Part shown: one piece after another, positions 12,622 to 14,899 of the stretch
How positions within the stretch are numbered: the first letter of the stretch is position 1
How the letters are laid out: each line of letters opens with the position of its first letter
Assembly (NCBI GenBank): GCA_902363255.1
Contig: CABIZO010000017.1
Coordinates: 1 to 14,899 of the forward strand
Direction of reading: 5' to 3'
Length of the DNA: 14,899 bases
Source: Peptostreptococcaceae bacterium
Lineage (GTDB): Bacteria > Bacillota > Clostridia > Peptostreptococcales > Peptostreptococcaceae
Notes under the pieces: model-generated
Told to the model about the DNA's origin: nothing
Database searches by the model: none
Seen by the model: the letters and a program-made list of their open reading frames with translations, nothing else
Position numbers and translations under genes: made by a program

Positions 12622-14688
12622 ATGGCTAGAAAGTTTCCTTTAGAGAAAACTAGAAATATAGGAATAATGGCCCATATAGATGCAGGGAAAACTACTACTA
12701 CTGAAAGAATCCTGTTCTATACTGGACAAACTCACAAAATAGGAGAAACTCACGAAGGAGCTTCTCAAATGGACTGGATGGAGCAAGAAAAGGAAAGAGG
12801 TATAACAATAACTTCTGCCGCTACTACTGCTCAATGGAACGGTCATAGAATAAATATAATAGATACTCCAGGACACGTGGATTTCACTGTTGAAGTTGAA
12901 AGATCATTAAGAGTTCTTGATGGATCTGTTGCTGTATTCTGTGCTAAAGGTGGGGTTGAACCTCAATCAGAAAACGTATGGAGACAAGCAGATAACTACG
13001 GAGTACCTAGAATGGCATTCGTAAATAAAATGGATATCATGGGTGCAGATTTCTACAATGTTGTACAAATGATGAAAGACAGATTAAATGCAAATGCTGT
13101 ACCAGTTCAATTACCAATAGGTAAAGAAGATTGGTTACAAGGTGAAGTTGACTTAGTAGAAATGTGTGCTCACATCTACAAAGATGACTTAGGAAAAGTT
13201 ATAGAAAAAACTGAAATACCAGAAGATATGCAAGAATTAGCTGCTAAATGGAGAGAAAACTTAGTTGAAGCAGTAGCTGAAACTGATGAAGAGTTAATGA
13301 TGAAATATCTTGAAGGTGAAGAGTTCACTGTAGAAGAAATAAAAACTGCTATAAGAAAAGCTACTATAGCATGTGAAATGAACCCAGTATTCTGTGGTTC
13401 TGCATACAAGAACAAAGGTGTTCAGTTATTATTAGATGGTGTTGTTGATTACTTACCAGCTCCAACTGATATACCAGCTATAAAAGGTGTATTAGAAGAT
13501 GGAACAGAAGACGAAAGACACTCATCTGATGAAGAACCATTCTCAGCTTTAGCATTCAAAATAATGACTGACCCATTCGTTGGGAAGTTAGCATTCTTCA
13601 GAGTTTACTCTGGTATAATGCAAGGTGGATCTTATGTTCTTAACTCTACTAAAGGTAAGAGAGAAAGAATAGGTCGTATCCTTCAAATGCATGCTAATAC
13701 AAGAGAAGAAATAACAGAAGTATACGCTGGGGATATAGCTGCAGCAGTAGGTCTTAAAGATACTACTACTGGAGATACTTTATGTGATCCAGCTCATCCA
13801 ATAGTACTTGAATCTATGGAATTCCCTGAGCCAGTTATATCTGTTGCTATAGAGCCAAAATCAAAAGCTGCTCAAGAAAAAATGGGTATAGCTCTTCAAA
13901 AATTAGCTGAGGAAGATCCAACTTTCGTAGTTAAGACTGATGAAGAAACAGGACAAACTATAATATCAGGTATGGGTGAATTACACTTAGAAATAATCGT
14001 TGATAGATTATTAAGAGAATTCAAAGTAGAAGCTAACGTTGGGGCTCCTCAAGTTGCTTACAGAGAAACTATAACTCAACCAGTTGATGTAGAGTACAAA
14101 TACTCTAAACAATCAGGTGGTAGAGGACAATACGGACATGTTAAGCTTAGAGTTAATCCTCAAGAAGCTGGTTCAGGATACACATTCGAAAACAAAACTG
14201 TTGGTGGATCTGTACCTAAAGAATATGTTGGACCAACTGATGCTGGTATCCAAGGTGCTATGCAATCTGGTTTAGTAGCTGGTTACCCAGTTGTTGACAT
14301 TGCTGTTGAATTATACGATGGTTCTTACCATGAAGTCGATTCATCAGAAATGGCATTCAAAATGGCTGGTTCAATGGCTATGAAAGAAGCTCTTAAGAAA
14401 GGTAACTCAGTATTACTTGAGCCATTCTTCAAAGTTGAAGTTGTTACTCCAGAAGAGTACATGGGAGACGTTATGGGTGGACTAAACTCTAAGAGAGGTC
14501 TAATCCAAGGTATGGAAGCTAGAAACGGAGCGCAAGTTATAAATGCATTCGTTCCACTTTCAGAAATGTTCGGTTACTCAACTGAATTAAGATCTACTAC
14601 TCAAGGTAGAGCAACTTACACAATGATCTTCGATCACTATGAGCAAGTTCCAGCAAATGTTGCTAAGAAAGTTGCTGAAGGTAGATAG
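12622..14688 (+). CDS. fusA: Elongation factor G
   Basis: This 688-residue translocase has G1 AHIDAGKT (17-24), the switch segment RGITI (59-63), G3 DTPGH (81-85), G4 NKMD (135-138) and G5 GSA (259-261). Domains II-V follow, including GGRGQYGHVKLRV of domain IV and the conserved C-terminal GYSTELRSTTQGRA. EF-G hydrolyses GTP to move tRNA-mRNA through the ribosome and, with the recycling factor, splits ribosomes. AAGGAGGAT (12609-12617) is the ribosome site. The position after rpsG and before tuf is the classic str-operon order. It shows no sign of being a tetracycline-protection or fusidic-acid paralogue. Confidence 0.99.
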   Translation: MARKFPLEKTRNIGIMAHIDAGKTTTTERILFYTGQTHKIGETHEGASQMDWMEQEKERGITITSAATTAQWNGHRINIIDTPGHVDFTVEVERSLRVLDGSVAVFCAKGGVEPQSENVWRQADNYGVPRMAFVNKMDIMGADFYNVVQMMKDRLNANAVPVQLPIGKEDWLQGEVDLVEMCAHIYKDDLGKVIEKTEIPEDMQELAAKWRENLVEAVAETDEELMMKYLEGEEFTVEEIKTAIRKATIACEMNPVFCGSAYKNKGVQLLLDGVVDYLPAPTDIPAIKGVLEDGTEDERHSSDEEPFSALAFKIMTDPFVGKLAFFRVYSGIMQGGSYVLNSTKGKRERIGRILQMHANTREEITEVYAGDIAAAVGLKDTTTGDTLCDPAHPIVLESMEFPEPVISVAIEPKSKAAQEKMGIALQKLAEEDPTFVVKTDEETGQTIISGMGELHLEIIVDRLLREFKVEANVGAPQVAYRETITQPVDVEYKYSKQSGGRGQYGHVKLRVNPQEAGSGYTFENKTVGGSVPKEYVGPTDAGIQGAMQSGLVAGYPVVDIAVELYDGSYHEVDSSEMAFKMAGSMAMKEALKKGNSVLLEPFFKVEVVTPEEYMGDVMGGLNSKRGLIQGMEARNGAQVINAFVPLSEMFGYSTELRSTTQGRATYTMIFDHYEQVPANVAKKVAEGR

Positions 14689-14718
14689 TAACTATTTACT
14701 TTTTAAATAAATAAATTA

Positions 14719-14744
14719 ATAAGACGAGGTTTACCTCGTCTTAT
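14719..14744 (+). promoter_or_regulatory. GC-rich hairpin between fusA and second tuf, without U-tract
   Basis: AAGACGAGG (14721-14729) pairs perfectly with CCTCGTCTT (14734-14742), and two more pairs at the base extend to 14719 and 14744. The loop is TTTA. The following bases are not T-rich on the + strand, so it is not a standard terminator; co-transcription of tuf with fusA remains possible. It may be a processing or mRNA-stability element. Confidence 0.65.
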
Positions 14745-14788
14745 GATAATAAATTATAATAATAAAATATATTAGGAGGTATTTCACA

Positions 14789-14899
14789 ATGGCTAAGGCT
14801 AAATTTGAAAGAAATAAACCACACGTTAATATAGGAACAATAGGTCACGTTGACCACGGTAAAACTACATTAACAGCTGCAATAACAAAAACATTACAT
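14789..14899 (+). CDS. tuf: Elongation factor Tu, N-terminal part (partial, second tuf copy)
   Basis: ATG at 14789, 8 bases after AGGAGGT (14774-14780), opens 37 codons that run off the window. The start MAKAKFERNKPHVNIGTIGH and the G1 loop GHVDHGKTT (residues 19-27) are EF-Tu. It follows fusA by 100 bases, as in most bacterial str operons. With the tuf end at 1-90 this shows two tuf genes flanking the cluster. Confidence 0.98.
   Translation, partial: MAKAKFERNKPHVNIGTIGHVDHGKTTLTAAITKTLH

Noticed and set aside
14755..14760. TATAAT before the second tuf as a promoter
   Set aside because: The base match is perfect, but the -35 position holds TACCTC inside the hairpin and no TG extension precedes it. 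In such A/T-rich DNA this can be chance.
1..14899. CRISPR arrays, insertion sequences, tRNAs, prophage or transfer signatures
   Set aside because: No spaced repeats, transposase frames, cloverleaf folds or composition shifts were seen; the window is a compact core operon region.

Overview
This window is a core translation/transcription gene cluster from a low-GC, Gram-positive anaerobe. Gene order, the strong A/T and AGA codon bias, the zinc-type L33, the 140-residue S12 with the Firmicutes N-terminal insertion and the long acidic tail on RpoB all point to Clostridia. The family Peptostreptococcaceae, with Clostridioides-like relatives, is the best guess. That assignment rests on remembered protein similarity and was not computed. 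All genes lie on the + strand, and no mobile element, CRISPR array, tRNA or rRNA was found.

Layout: (1) 1-90 is the 3' end of a tuf gene (EF-Tu), followed by an intrinsic terminator. (2) A promoter at 169-197 starts rpmG-secE-nusG-rplK-rplA. The rplK-rplA gap carries a strong candidate L1-binding autoregulatory site that abuts the rplA Shine-Dalgarno. (3) A promoter at 2518-2546 feeds an L10-type attenuator leader, then rplJ-rplL, closed by a clean terminator at 3704-3735. (4) A 344-nt gene-free spacer contains a long near-perfect hairpin, an A/T-rich stretch and a near-consensus promoter for rpoB-rpoC. (5) A promoter at 11255-11283 opens a leader of about 230 nt with four successive hairpins ahead of rpsL-rpsG-fusA. 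A structured rpsL-rpsG gap and a U-less hairpin before the next gene complete this region. (6) The window ends 37 codons into a second tuf gene.

How the parts work together: L11, L1, L10, L7/L12 and L33 belong to the 50S subunit, and S12 and S7 to the 30S. EF-G and EF-Tu are the elongation GTPases. RpoB and RpoC form the catalytic core of RNA polymerase, NusG modulates elongation and couples it to ribosomes, and SecE is part of the SecYEG translocon. The four main promoters share one design: a TTGA-A/C-A -35, a 17-bp spacer and an extended TGn -10. The likely fine control is feedback by free ribosomal proteins on their own mRNAs.

No new gene system is visible. The interesting content is in the untranslated leaders and spacers. 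The two genes that B. subtilis keeps between rplL and rpoB (ybxB) and between rpoC and rpsL (rplGB/ybxF) are missing, and structured non-coding DNA occupies those places.
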